This document shows positions 33,855 through 41,559 of a stretch of DNA of 41,984 bases, piece by piece. The stretch is from assembly GCF_031178525.1 (NCBI RefSeq), contig NZ_JAPSJA010000003.1:1-41984 (forward strand). The letters run 5' to 3'. This DNA is from Microbacterium sp. (GTDB taxonomy: Bacteria; Actinomycetota; Actinomycetes; Actinomycetales; Microbacteriaceae). Under the pieces are notes generated by a model, which was given only the letters and a program-made list of their open reading frames with translations, did not search any database and was not told where the DNA came from. Made by a program: the position numbers and the translations under genes. Position 1 is the stretch's first letter. The number at the start of each line of letters is the position of its first letter.

Positions 33855-35662
33855 TGTTCCGATCACAGGGCCGCAGCGCGCCGCGGACGGCGCGGGCGGT
33901 GAAGGCTCGCGCGCCCGGGCCGCGCTGGCGGCGCATCACCGCGCGCGCGGTGCTCGGTACGGGGCTGCTGCTGTGCGCGGCGGTCGCGTGGCTCGGCGTG
34001 CGCGGCGCGCTCGCGCTGGGCGAGGCCACCGCGCTGCGCGCGGCCGCCGACCGCTTCGAGGCGACGCTCGACGCAGCATCCTCCGACGCGGCGCACGCCG
34101 CGTCCTTCCTGGACCGCGTGTCCGGCGACGCGGGGGCGCTCGCCGGGCACGCTTCGACCCTGGCGTCGCTGACGTCGGATCCCGTGTGGCTCGCGGCCGA
34201 GCACGTGCCGTACGCGGGGGCGCAGCTGCGGGCGGCTCGCGTCGGCGCCGGCGAGCTGGCGCGCCTGACGGCAGCGGGCCGCGACGTGCTCGATGCCTCC
34301 TCCGGCGTGCTTGCGAGCGTGAAGCCGGAGGGCGTCGACGTCGACGCCGTGCGGGCGCTCGTCGAGCCGCTCGACGACGCGGTCGCCGCGATCGGCGAGG
34401 CGCGCACGGCGCTCGGCGGGATCGACCGGACGGAGCTCGTGGGCCCCGCCGCCTCGGCGCTGGGGCAGCTCGACGACATGATCGAGCGCGTCGGCCCCGC
34501 GCTCGAGGCGATGCGGGCGACGGCCGTCGTCGTTCCGCCCATGCTCGGCGCGGACGAGCCCCGCACCGTGCTGCTCATGCTCCAGAACCCCGCCGAGCTG
34601 CGCGCCGCGGGCGGCATCACCGGCACGTTCATCGCGCTGCGCGCGGACGGCGGCGCCGTGGAGATCGCCGACCAGGCCGACAGCACGGCGTTCCCTCCCG
34701 CCGCCCGGCCCATGGCGCACGTCCCGGCGGATGCGTCGGCGCGTGCCGACGACGGCATCGGCCGGTTCGTGCAGAACATCACGGCCACGCCCGACTTCGC
34801 GCTGTCGGCCGAGCTCGCGCGAGCCTGGTGGCGCCAGGCGCGCGGAGCCGAGGTCGACGCCGTGATCGCGATCGACCCGCTCGTGCTCGAGCCGCTGCTC
34901 GCCCTGACGGGCCCCGTCTCGGTCGAGGGCGAACAGCTGCACGCCGAGCAGGTCGTCGACACGCTGCTGCGCCGCCCCTACCTGGAGCGCGAGCAGGACG
35001 CGCAGTCGGCATACTTCCGCGCCGTGACGGACGCCGTGTTCACGGCGGCGCTGGCACGGCCGGCGGACGCGCCGGGCATGGCTTTCCACCTCGCCCCGCT
35101 GATCGACGAGGGCCGCCTCGCGGTGTGGAGCGCGCATCCCGCCGAGCAGGCGGTGATCGCCGGCACCGCCGCCGCGGGCCTTGCCGCCCGCATGAACCAG
35201 GAGGAGGCGCACGCGCTCCTGTTCGACGACCTGACGGGGGGCAAGCTCGACGCCTATCTCGACGCCTCGTTCGCGCTCACGATCCAGTGCCGCAGCGACG
35301 GACGTGCCACGATCCTGATCCGGGCCGAGCTGCGCAGCGCGGTCGAGCCGGGCGTCGAGCTGCCGTGGCGGGCGTTCCCGGCGTTCGGCGGCTTCGCACG
35401 CGAGGACATCGGCCTGCGGCTCACGGCGCTCGCCCTGCCGGGGGCCGTGGCCGAGGGCGTGTGGATCGACGGCGCTCCCGCCGCGTGGAATGCGGCCACG
35501 GTCGTCGGCCGCCCCGGTGCGGCGACGCGCGTCACGGTGCCGCCGGGGCAGTCGGCGACCGTGGAGTTCCGCTTCGCGGGAGAGGCGGGTGCCACGCCGG
35601 CGCTGCTGCACACGCCGCTTGTCGGCGATGCGCCCCTGGCGCTGGAAGGAGGCTGCGGATGA
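33854..35662 (+). CDS. DUF4012 domain-containing membrane-anchored protein
   Basis: N-terminal TM; LMLQNPAELRAAGGITGTFIALRADGGAVEIADQADS typical of DUF4012; ATG overlaps the upstream TGA. Confidence 0.85.
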   Translation: MFRSQGRSAPRTARAVKARAPGPRWRRITARAVLGTGLLLCAAVAWLGVRGALALGEATALRAAADRFEATLDAASSDAAHAASFLDRVSGDAGALAGHASTLASLTSDPVWLAAEHVPYAGAQLRAARVGAGELARLTAAGRDVLDASSGVLASVKPEGVDVDAVRALVEPLDDAVAAIGEARTALGGIDRTELVGPAASALGQLDDMIERVGPALEAMRATAVVVPPMLGADEPRTVLLMLQNPAELRAAGGITGTFIALRADGGAVEIADQADSTAFPPAARPMAHVPADASARADDGIGRFVQNITATPDFALSAELARAWWRQARGAEVDAVIAIDPLVLEPLLALTGPVSVEGEQLHAEQVVDTLLRRPYLEREQDAQSAYFRAVTDAVFTAALARPADAPGMAFHLAPLIDEGRLAVWSAHPAEQAVIAGTAAAGLAARMNQEEAHALLFDDLTGGKLDAYLDASFALTIQCRSDGRATILIRAELRSAVEPGVELPWRAFPAFGGFAREDIGLRLTALALPGAVAEGVWIDGAPAAWNAATVVGRPGAATRVTVPPGQSATVEFRFAGEAGATPALLHTPLVGDAPLALEGGCG

Positions 35663-35757
35663 CCTTGGCCCGCGGTGCGCCGGTCACCGGGACAGCGCCA
35701 TGCTTGATCGAAAATTATGCTCGCATTGCTTGTGCCGCCCCTCGGCGTGTCGGCACA

Positions 35758-36465
35758 ATGTGGCGGGTGGAGGACATGCCTCCGCCGAGGCGTCCGGACA
35801 CCCCGGATCCGGATGCCGCACCGCTTGCGTCCCCCCGCGCAGCGGCAGAGGTGCCAGAGGCACCCGGCGAAAACGACACCGGAGACGGTCGCGCCCGCTG
35901 GCGGCTCGCGGCGGCGCTCTTCGTGCGCTGGCGCGACACGGGTCAGAGCCGCTCGCTCGACGAGCTCGTGCGCCTGCTGAGCCCCGTGCTGTGGCACGTC
36001 GTGCGCGCCTATGGACTGCGGCGGGAGACCGCCGAGGACGTCGTGCAGGCGACGTGGCTGGCGTTCGTGCGCAAGCACGATTCGATCCAGGACCCCGAGG
36101 CCGTGTCGGCCTGGCTCACGATGACGGCCCGCCGAGAGGCATGGCGGGCGTCGAAGGTCGATACGCGGGCGGACCCGACGGAGGATGACGCGCTGGAGTT
36201 GAAGATGCCGCCGAGCGCGACGGCGGAGGACCAGGCCGTGGGGCAGCTCGAGGCGCAGCGGCTGTGGGACGCGGTGTCGACCCTCGATGAGCGCTGCCGC
36301 CGGCTGCTGCGCATCGTCGCGTTCGATGACCGGCCGGATTACCGCCGCATCGCGAACGATCTCCATATGCCGATCGGAAGCATCGGACCGACCAGACAGC
36401 GCTGCCTGGGCAAACTGCGCACACGGCTCGAGGGCCCGGACGGGATCGAGCGAGGAAGAGCATGA
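35758..36465 (+). CDS. ECF-type sigma-70 family RNA polymerase sigma factor
   Basis: LDELVRLLSPVLWHVVRAYGLRRETAEDVVQATWLAFVRKHDSIQDPEAVSAWLTMTARREAWR (region 2); DERCRRLLRIVAFDDRPDYRRIANDLHMPIGSIGPTRQRCLGKLRTRL (region 4). Start could also be ATG 35776. Confidence 0.9.
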   Translation: MWRVEDMPPPRRPDTPDPDAAPLASPRAAAEVPEAPGENDTGDGRARWRLAAALFVRWRDTGQSRSLDELVRLLSPVLWHVVRAYGLRRETAEDVVQATWLAFVRKHDSIQDPEAVSAWLTMTARREAWRASKVDTRADPTEDDALELKMPPSATAEDQAVGQLEAQRLWDAVSTLDERCRRLLRIVAFDDRPDYRRIANDLHMPIGSIGPTRQRCLGKLRTRLEGPDGIERGRA

Positions 36466-36941
36466 CCGTGGACAGCACGTCGTCGAATGAAGAGGAACGG
36501 GATCGCGAGACCTTCGACGCCCTCAAGCGCATGTGGGAGCGGATCGACACGCCTCCCGCCGACCTCGTCGAGCGGATGATCGCCGCCGTCGCCGTCGACG
36601 ACCTGTCGCGAGAGTACGCGCTGCTGACCGAGGTGTCTGCCGATCAGGCCGCGGTGCGTACGGAGCAGGAGCGGCTGACGCTGCAGTTCAGCGACGACAC
36701 GACGAGCGTGCTGCTGCACGTCTCGGCGACCGAGTCGGGCAGCCGTCGCGTGGACGGGTGGTCGGAGCCCGCCGTGCTTGCCGCGCGCCTGTCCCAGGGT
36801 GCACGCGAGTGGGCCGCCGCGCTCAATGACGAGGGCCGGTTCGCGTTCGACGAAGTGGCGCCCGGCCTGTCGGCCGTGCGCTTGATCGTCAGGATGGACG
36901 GTGAGCTGAGAGAGTTCGTCACGCCGCAGTTCGAAGTGTGA
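36462..36941 (+). CDS. Small conserved-looking protein (copy A), translationally coupled to the sigma factor; C-terminus resembles a carboxypeptidase-regulatory-like beta domain
   Basis: ATGA overlap with sigma stop; 159 aa; ...GRFAFDEVAPGLSAVRLIVRMDGELREFVTPQFEV; paralogue at 41560. Confidence 0.8.
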   Translation: MTVDSTSSNEEERDRETFDALKRMWERIDTPPADLVERMIAAVAVDDLSREYALLTEVSADQAAVRTEQERLTLQFSDDTTSVLLHVSATESGSRRVDGWSEPAVLAARLSQGAREWAAALNDEGRFAFDEVAPGLSAVRLIVRMDGELREFVTPQFEV

Positions 36942-37018
36942 CCCTCTCCCAGCACGACGGCGGCGCCCCCACGCCGCCGTGGGGTGGAGTGCGGCTTCGC
37001 CGCGGAGAGAGGTGACCC

Positions 37019-38659
37019 ATGGCCGACTCGTCGCAGCCGGAGAACTGGAGCTGGCGCGATCGCGCCGCGGGATCCGTGCCGAGGGGGCGCACGCTCGACC
37101 CGACTGTCGAGCCCGTGCCGGGCATCCAGGCCTTTCCCACCGTGTACGTGCCGGATCGCCTGCTCGTCTCGAGCGAGAGCAAGTCCCGCCAGTCGCAGCT
37201 GCGCGACCTCGACGCGACAGCCGCGACATTCGGCTGGCGCATCGAGCTGGAGGATCTGCGTGGCGGCGCGCTGCGCGGCTTCGACGCCGCGCCGGAGCCG
37301 CTGCTTCCCGGTGTGCCGGGCGTGACCCGCGTGCGGGTCGTCGCGCCCGGCGAGACGCCCGACGCCGATTCGCCGCTCGCCCCGGACGCCTGGCGTCTGC
37401 TGCAGCGCACGCGCCGGCACACGAAGTCGCGGCTCGAGGGCGTGGGCCTGGACCACGTGCTGGCGATCGATCCGGTGGGCGTGAACCCGTTCACGGCGAC
37501 CAACCCCTTCACGGCGACCAACCCGTTCACGGCGACCAACCCGTTCACGGCGACCAACCCGTTCACCGCCACCAACCCCTTCACCGCGACGAACCCGTTC
37601 GGTGCCGCCGAGTACGCGCGGCCGGGATGCGGGGGCCGCCAGCCGATCGCCAGGCTGGGGGCGGGGCCGGTGCGGACGGCGACGCTCGCACGCGGCCGTC
37701 GTCGTCCCGTTGTGGCGATCCTGGACACCGGCTGCGGCGTGCACGACTGGATGCCGGACGACATCGTCACCCGGAGCCTGGAGCTCGACGGCGTGCCGAT
37801 CGGACTGACGGATGAAGCCGACCCCGAGAAGTACGGCGATCTGTATGGACAGCTGGACGGCGAGATCGACCCGGTGCCCGGCCATGGCACGTTCATCGCC
37901 GGAGTCGTCCGCCAGCTGGCACCGGAAGCCGACATCGTCTCGGTGCGGCTGGCGAACGCGCTCGGCGTCGTAGAAGAGAGCCTGCTCATCCGCACTCTGG
38001 CGGAGGTGATCGAGCTGGTCCGTCGACACGCGGCGGGCGATGAGGGCGGCGTCGCGATCGACGTGCTCAATCTCTCGCTGGGCTTCTACCACGAGACACC
38101 CGAGGACGGCCTGTTCTCTCGCACGGTCTACGACCTGCTGCGCGTCGCGCGCGAGCTCGGCGTGGCTGTCGTCTGCTCGGCGGGCAACGACGCGATCGAT
38201 CGGCCCTCGTTCCCCGCAGCGCTATGGGCCTGGCCGGGGGGCGATTCCGGGATCGAACCGGATGAGTTCGCCCAGCACGTCGCGGTGGGGGCGCTCAATC
38301 CCGGGGCGACGTCGGTGGCGCTGTTCTCGAACGTCGGACCGTGGGTGCACGTGTACGCGCCGGGTGCGGCGATCGTCAGCTGCCTTCCCGCCTTCGAGGG
38401 CGGCAGGCAGGCGACCACCCGACTGGACCTCTACGGTCACCGTCGGCAGACGATCGCCGTCGAGGACTACCGCGGCGGGTTCGCGACCTGGAGCGGCACG
38501 TCCTTCGCGGCGCCGTACGTCGCGGGTGTCATCGCCGCAGAGCTCGGGATGGTCCCGCTCACGAAGACGAGAGCACGAGCCGATGCAGTCGAACGTATGC
38601 GGAAGGCGACGAGACAGGCGCTCTCAGAACTCGATCAAGCCGACGGATCGAGGGTGTGA
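37019..38659 (+). CDS. S8 (subtilisin-like) serine protease without visible signal peptide, with NPFTAT repeat linker
   Basis: Catalytic Asp in VAILDTGCGVHDW (codon 37724), His in GHGTFIAG (37883), Ser in SGTSFAAPYVAGV (38501). Confidence 0.93.
   Translation: MADSSQPENWSWRDRAAGSVPRGRTLDPTVEPVPGIQAFPTVYVPDRLLVSSESKSRQSQLRDLDATAATFGWRIELEDLRGGALRGFDAAPEPLLPGVPGVTRVRVVAPGETPDADSPLAPDAWRLLQRTRRHTKSRLEGVGLDHVLAIDPVGVNPFTATNPFTATNPFTATNPFTATNPFTATNPFTATNPFGAAEYARPGCGGRQPIARLGAGPVRTATLARGRRRPVVAILDTGCGVHDWMPDDIVTRSLELDGVPIGLTDEADPEKYGDLYGQLDGEIDPVPGHGTFIAGVVRQLAPEADIVSVRLANALGVVEESLLIRTLAEVIELVRRHAAGDEGGVAIDVLNLSLGFYHETPEDGLFSRTVYDLLRVARELGVAVVCSAGNDAIDRPSFPAALWAWPGGDSGIEPDEFAQHVAVGALNPGATSVALFSNVGPWVHVYAPGAAIVSCLPAFEGGRQATTRLDLYGHRRQTIAVEDYRGGFATWSGTSFAAPYVAGVIAAELGMVPLTKTRARADAVERMRKATRQALSELDQADGSRV
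37484..37600 (+). repeat. In-frame 18-bp minisatellite: six units encoding NPFTAT plus a terminal NPF
   Basis: AACCCGTTCACGGCGACC-type units, contiguous, 37484-37591, then AACCCGTTC. Confidence 0.95.
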
Positions 38660-38822
38660 GCGCACCATGGGCGGGGGTCAGCGGGCGCACGGTATTGGTG
38701 GGCGTGAAGGGCATGAGGGGAGCCTCGGGATCTGGGTAGGACGGGATTCGGGGCGTCGAATCGGTCGGGGGCCCGGTCCGCTAACGGACATCATGCACCC
38801 TGGCCCGGAATCCCGGAAGAGG

Positions 38823-38835
38823 GATATGTCATATC
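38823..38835. promoter_or_regulatory. Hyphenated palindrome GATATG-T-CATATC upstream of the CHAT gene
   Basis: 6+1+6 inverted repeat 15 bp before the ATG, in an AT-rich island; ATGTCAT core recurs at 41379-41385. Confidence 0.35.
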
Positions 38836-38850
38836 TTTCGGAGGCGCCCG

Positions 38851-41340
38851 ATGCGGCTCACCGCGGATGATCTGCACGCCCGCGGGGTCGACCTCAGCAA
38901 CAGCGGGCGGCTGACCGCCGCGCGGCGGGCGCTGCGGAGCGCGGCGGAGCGTGCGACGTCGCACGAGGAGAAGGCCCGGATCGCCGGGACGCTCGCGTAC
39001 GTGCTCACGCGCACAGGACGCCCCGAGGAGGCCGAACGCATCTGCCGCGAGGTGCTGGACGCCGCCGACGGCGGTTCCGTGCTGTCGCAGTCGGCGATCG
39101 CCATCCTGCACGGCCAGCTCGGAGCGCTGGCGGTCGAGCGCGGCGACTTCGACGAGGCGCTCGTCATGCTCGGCAAGGCGATCGCCGCGGAGACCAACCC
39201 GACGCGACTCGGCAACATGCTCATCAACCGGAGCGTGGCGCTGATGCGTCGGCACCATCTGGCGCAGGCGCGGGCGGACCTCGACCGCGCCGCCGAGTGC
39301 TTCTCCGCCACCGGCGACACGGTCAACCGCGCCATGACGGTCCACAACGCCGGTTACGTGGCTCTTCTCGAGGGCGATCTCGTGACCGCGCTCGAGCGCA
39401 TGGCCGAGGCGCGGCCGCATGTGGCCTCCTCGCCGGTCAACATGGCCGTGTGCGATCTCGACCGCGCGGAGGTGCTGCGCGAAGCGGGGCAGGTCCTCGA
39501 GGCGGAGAAGACGCTGGAGGACGTGGCGCGGTCGTTCGGCGCGGCGCACATGCCGCAGTCGCGAGCCGAAGCCGAGTTCCACCTCGCACGCTCGCTGCTC
39601 ACCTACGACCTCGCCCGCTGCGCCGAGGTCGCCGGCCGAGCGGCTCGCCGCTTCCGCCGCCTGGGCAGCACGGCCTGGGCAGCGCGGGCGGACGGGATCC
39701 GATTGCGCGCACTGCTCTACATGCCGGATGCCGGCCGGCGTCGGCCCACCGCGGAGCAGGTCGATCAGATCGTCGAGGCTCTCGAGCAGGCGGGTTTCCC
39801 GAGCGAGGCGCGGATGCTGCGCCTGACGAAGTGGATCGCGTGCGCTCGCCGCGGTGAGGCCGATCCCGGCGTGGGGAGGCTCCGTGACAGCGACCCGCTG
39901 CCCGTGCGCCTTCTCACGCACGAGGCCCGCGCGGTGCAGGCTGCGGCACGCGGCAAGGACGCCGCTGTGCGGCGCCACGCGGCCGCGGGCCTGGAGACGC
40001 TGTCGGAGTGGCAGCGCTCGTTCGGGGCACTGGATGTGGCGTCCTCGATCGCGATGCACGGCAACGGCGTCATGCTCGAGGGGCTCTCGGCGGCGATCCG
40101 CTCCCGCCGGCCGGACGTGCTGTTCGAGTGGTCCGAGCGCGCACGCCACTTCGCTCATCAGGTGAGCCCCGTGCGCCCTCCGCGCGATCCCGAGCACGCG
40201 GCCGACCTCGCGCAGCTGCGTCTGCTGCGTGAGGAGGCAGGGGCGATGTGGGAGCAGGATCCCCGGGTGTGGGAGATCCGGGAGCGCCTGCGCGAGCGCC
40301 AGTGGGCGACGGCGGGCGACGGGCACGGCATCCCGCGCGTCGATCTCGAGAAGCTGCGCTCGAATCTCGAGAGCGACACCGCCCTGCTGACCTACGTGTA
40401 CAGCCGCGACGCCCTCGTGTGCCTCGTCGTACCGGCCACGGGCAGACCACGGGTCGTCGACATCGACGCGGCAGCGGTGCGCGAGCGGATGCCCGGGCTG
40501 CGCGCCGACCTCGACGTGGTCGCCTCCGTGGGAGGCGGACCCATGGCACAGGTCGTCGGGCGCGCGCTCGATGTGCGGCTCGCCGCGCTGTCCCGGCTGC
40601 TGGTCGAGACGCCGCTCGCCGCCGCCGGCGACCCGCGGCGCGTGCTGATCACCGCGCCGGGCATCCTGGCCGGAATGCCGTGGACGATGCTGCCGGGGAT
40701 GCGCGGCCGCTCGGTGTCGCTCGCGCGATCCGCCTCGCGCTGGTCGGCCTCGCGGTCGTGGGAGCGCACGGGAAGGAATGCGGGCTTCGCGGTCGGGCCG
40801 GGCGTCGCGCGCGGAGCCGAGGAGGCGCTCACCGCGGCGTTCGCGTGGGAGGTCAACAGCGCCGACGGGGGCGGCATGGCGCCCCCGCCGCCCGTGCTGC
40901 AGGGTGCCGACGCCACGGTCTCCGCGGTCAGCACGCTGGCGGAGGAGGTGGATGTCCTGCACCTCGTGGCGCACGGCCGTCACGCGCTCGACGCACCGAT
41001 GCTCTCCGGTCTGAGTCTCGCCGACGGCACGCTGTTCGGATACGACATCGACCTCATCGACCGTCCGCCCAAGACGGTCGTCCTGTCGGCGTGCGAGCTG
41101 GGGCGCTCCTCCGTGCGATGGGGTGCGGAGGCCATGAGCATGGCGCACGCGTGGCTGCACGCCGGCGCCGTGTGCGTCGTCGCGGCTCCGGTCACGGTGG
41201 CCGACGACGTCGCCGCCGAGCTGCTCGCGGCGCTGCACGGCGGACTGGCGGCGGGCCTCGCGCCGTCCGACGCGCTGGCGGCCGCCAGCGAGGAGACCGG
41301 CCGGGTGTCGCCGTTCCTCGTACACGGCAGCGGCTTCTGA
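38851..41340 (+). CDS. TPR-CHAT protein (caspase-like cysteine protease with N-terminal TPR array)
   Basis: TPR-like helical repeats (EEAERICREVLDAADGG..., GDFDEALVMLGKAIAAE); CHAT catalytic His in VDVLHLVAHGRH (codon 40972) and Cys in TVVLSACELGRSS (41092); ATG preceded by GGAGG. Confidence 0.9.
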   Translation: MRLTADDLHARGVDLSNSGRLTAARRALRSAAERATSHEEKARIAGTLAYVLTRTGRPEEAERICREVLDAADGGSVLSQSAIAILHGQLGALAVERGDFDEALVMLGKAIAAETNPTRLGNMLINRSVALMRRHHLAQARADLDRAAECFSATGDTVNRAMTVHNAGYVALLEGDLVTALERMAEARPHVASSPVNMAVCDLDRAEVLREAGQVLEAEKTLEDVARSFGAAHMPQSRAEAEFHLARSLLTYDLARCAEVAGRAARRFRRLGSTAWAARADGIRLRALLYMPDAGRRRPTAEQVDQIVEALEQAGFPSEARMLRLTKWIACARRGEADPGVGRLRDSDPLPVRLLTHEARAVQAAARGKDAAVRRHAAAGLETLSEWQRSFGALDVASSIAMHGNGVMLEGLSAAIRSRRPDVLFEWSERARHFAHQVSPVRPPRDPEHAADLAQLRLLREEAGAMWEQDPRVWEIRERLRERQWATAGDGHGIPRVDLEKLRSNLESDTALLTYVYSRDALVCLVVPATGRPRVVDIDAAAVRERMPGLRADLDVVASVGGGPMAQVVGRALDVRLAALSRLLVETPLAAAGDPRRVLITAPGILAGMPWTMLPGMRGRSVSLARSASRWSASRSWERTGRNAGFAVGPGVARGAEEALTAAFAWEVNSADGGGMAPPPPVLQGADATVSAVSTLAEEVDVLHLVAHGRHALDAPMLSGLSLADGTLFGYDIDLIDRPPKTVVLSACELGRSSVRWGAEAMSMAHAWLHAGAVCVVAAPVTVADDVAAELLAALHGGLAAGLAPSDALAAASEETGRVSPFLVHGSGF

Positions 41341-41376
41341 GTCGCGTATCACGTCGGCGCCGTGGCGCTCCGTGAT

Positions 41377-41387
41377 GGATGTCATCC
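41377..41387. promoter_or_regulatory. Hyphenated palindrome GGATG-T-CATCC followed by AT-rich GGTATATTCATAC (candidate promoter/operator)
   Basis: Shares the ATGTCAT core with 38823-38835; AT-rich island in a high-GC window between CHAT and the second small protein. Confidence 0.35.
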
Positions 41388-41559
41388 GGTATATTCATAC
41401 TTGGGCAGTTCTGCCCACCTCACCCGGGTATCATTCTCGGTCTTCCCGCGTCCTGCTCGTCATGGAGACGCAGGTGGGCGCGGGTGGGAGACAGGTCAGC
41501 GACGCGCGCATTCGGCAGCCATACGGCGGTGCGCGTCGCGAACAGATAGATGGCGGTGG

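Noticed and set aside
33973-36465. 830-aa ORF running through the DUF4012 region into the sigma factor
   Set aside because: Only the last ~235 codons (from 35758) form the sigma factor; the upstream part is an Arg/Gly-rich alternate frame of DUF4012.
37484-37600. 18-bp tandem repeats as a possible CRISPR array
   Set aside because: Contiguous in-frame units without spacers, inside the S8 protease gene.
38791-41385. 864-aa minus-strand ORF antisense to the TPR-CHAT gene
   Set aside because: Shadow of the CHAT reading frame; no conserved motifs, while the plus strand has an intact CHAT dyad and an RBS.
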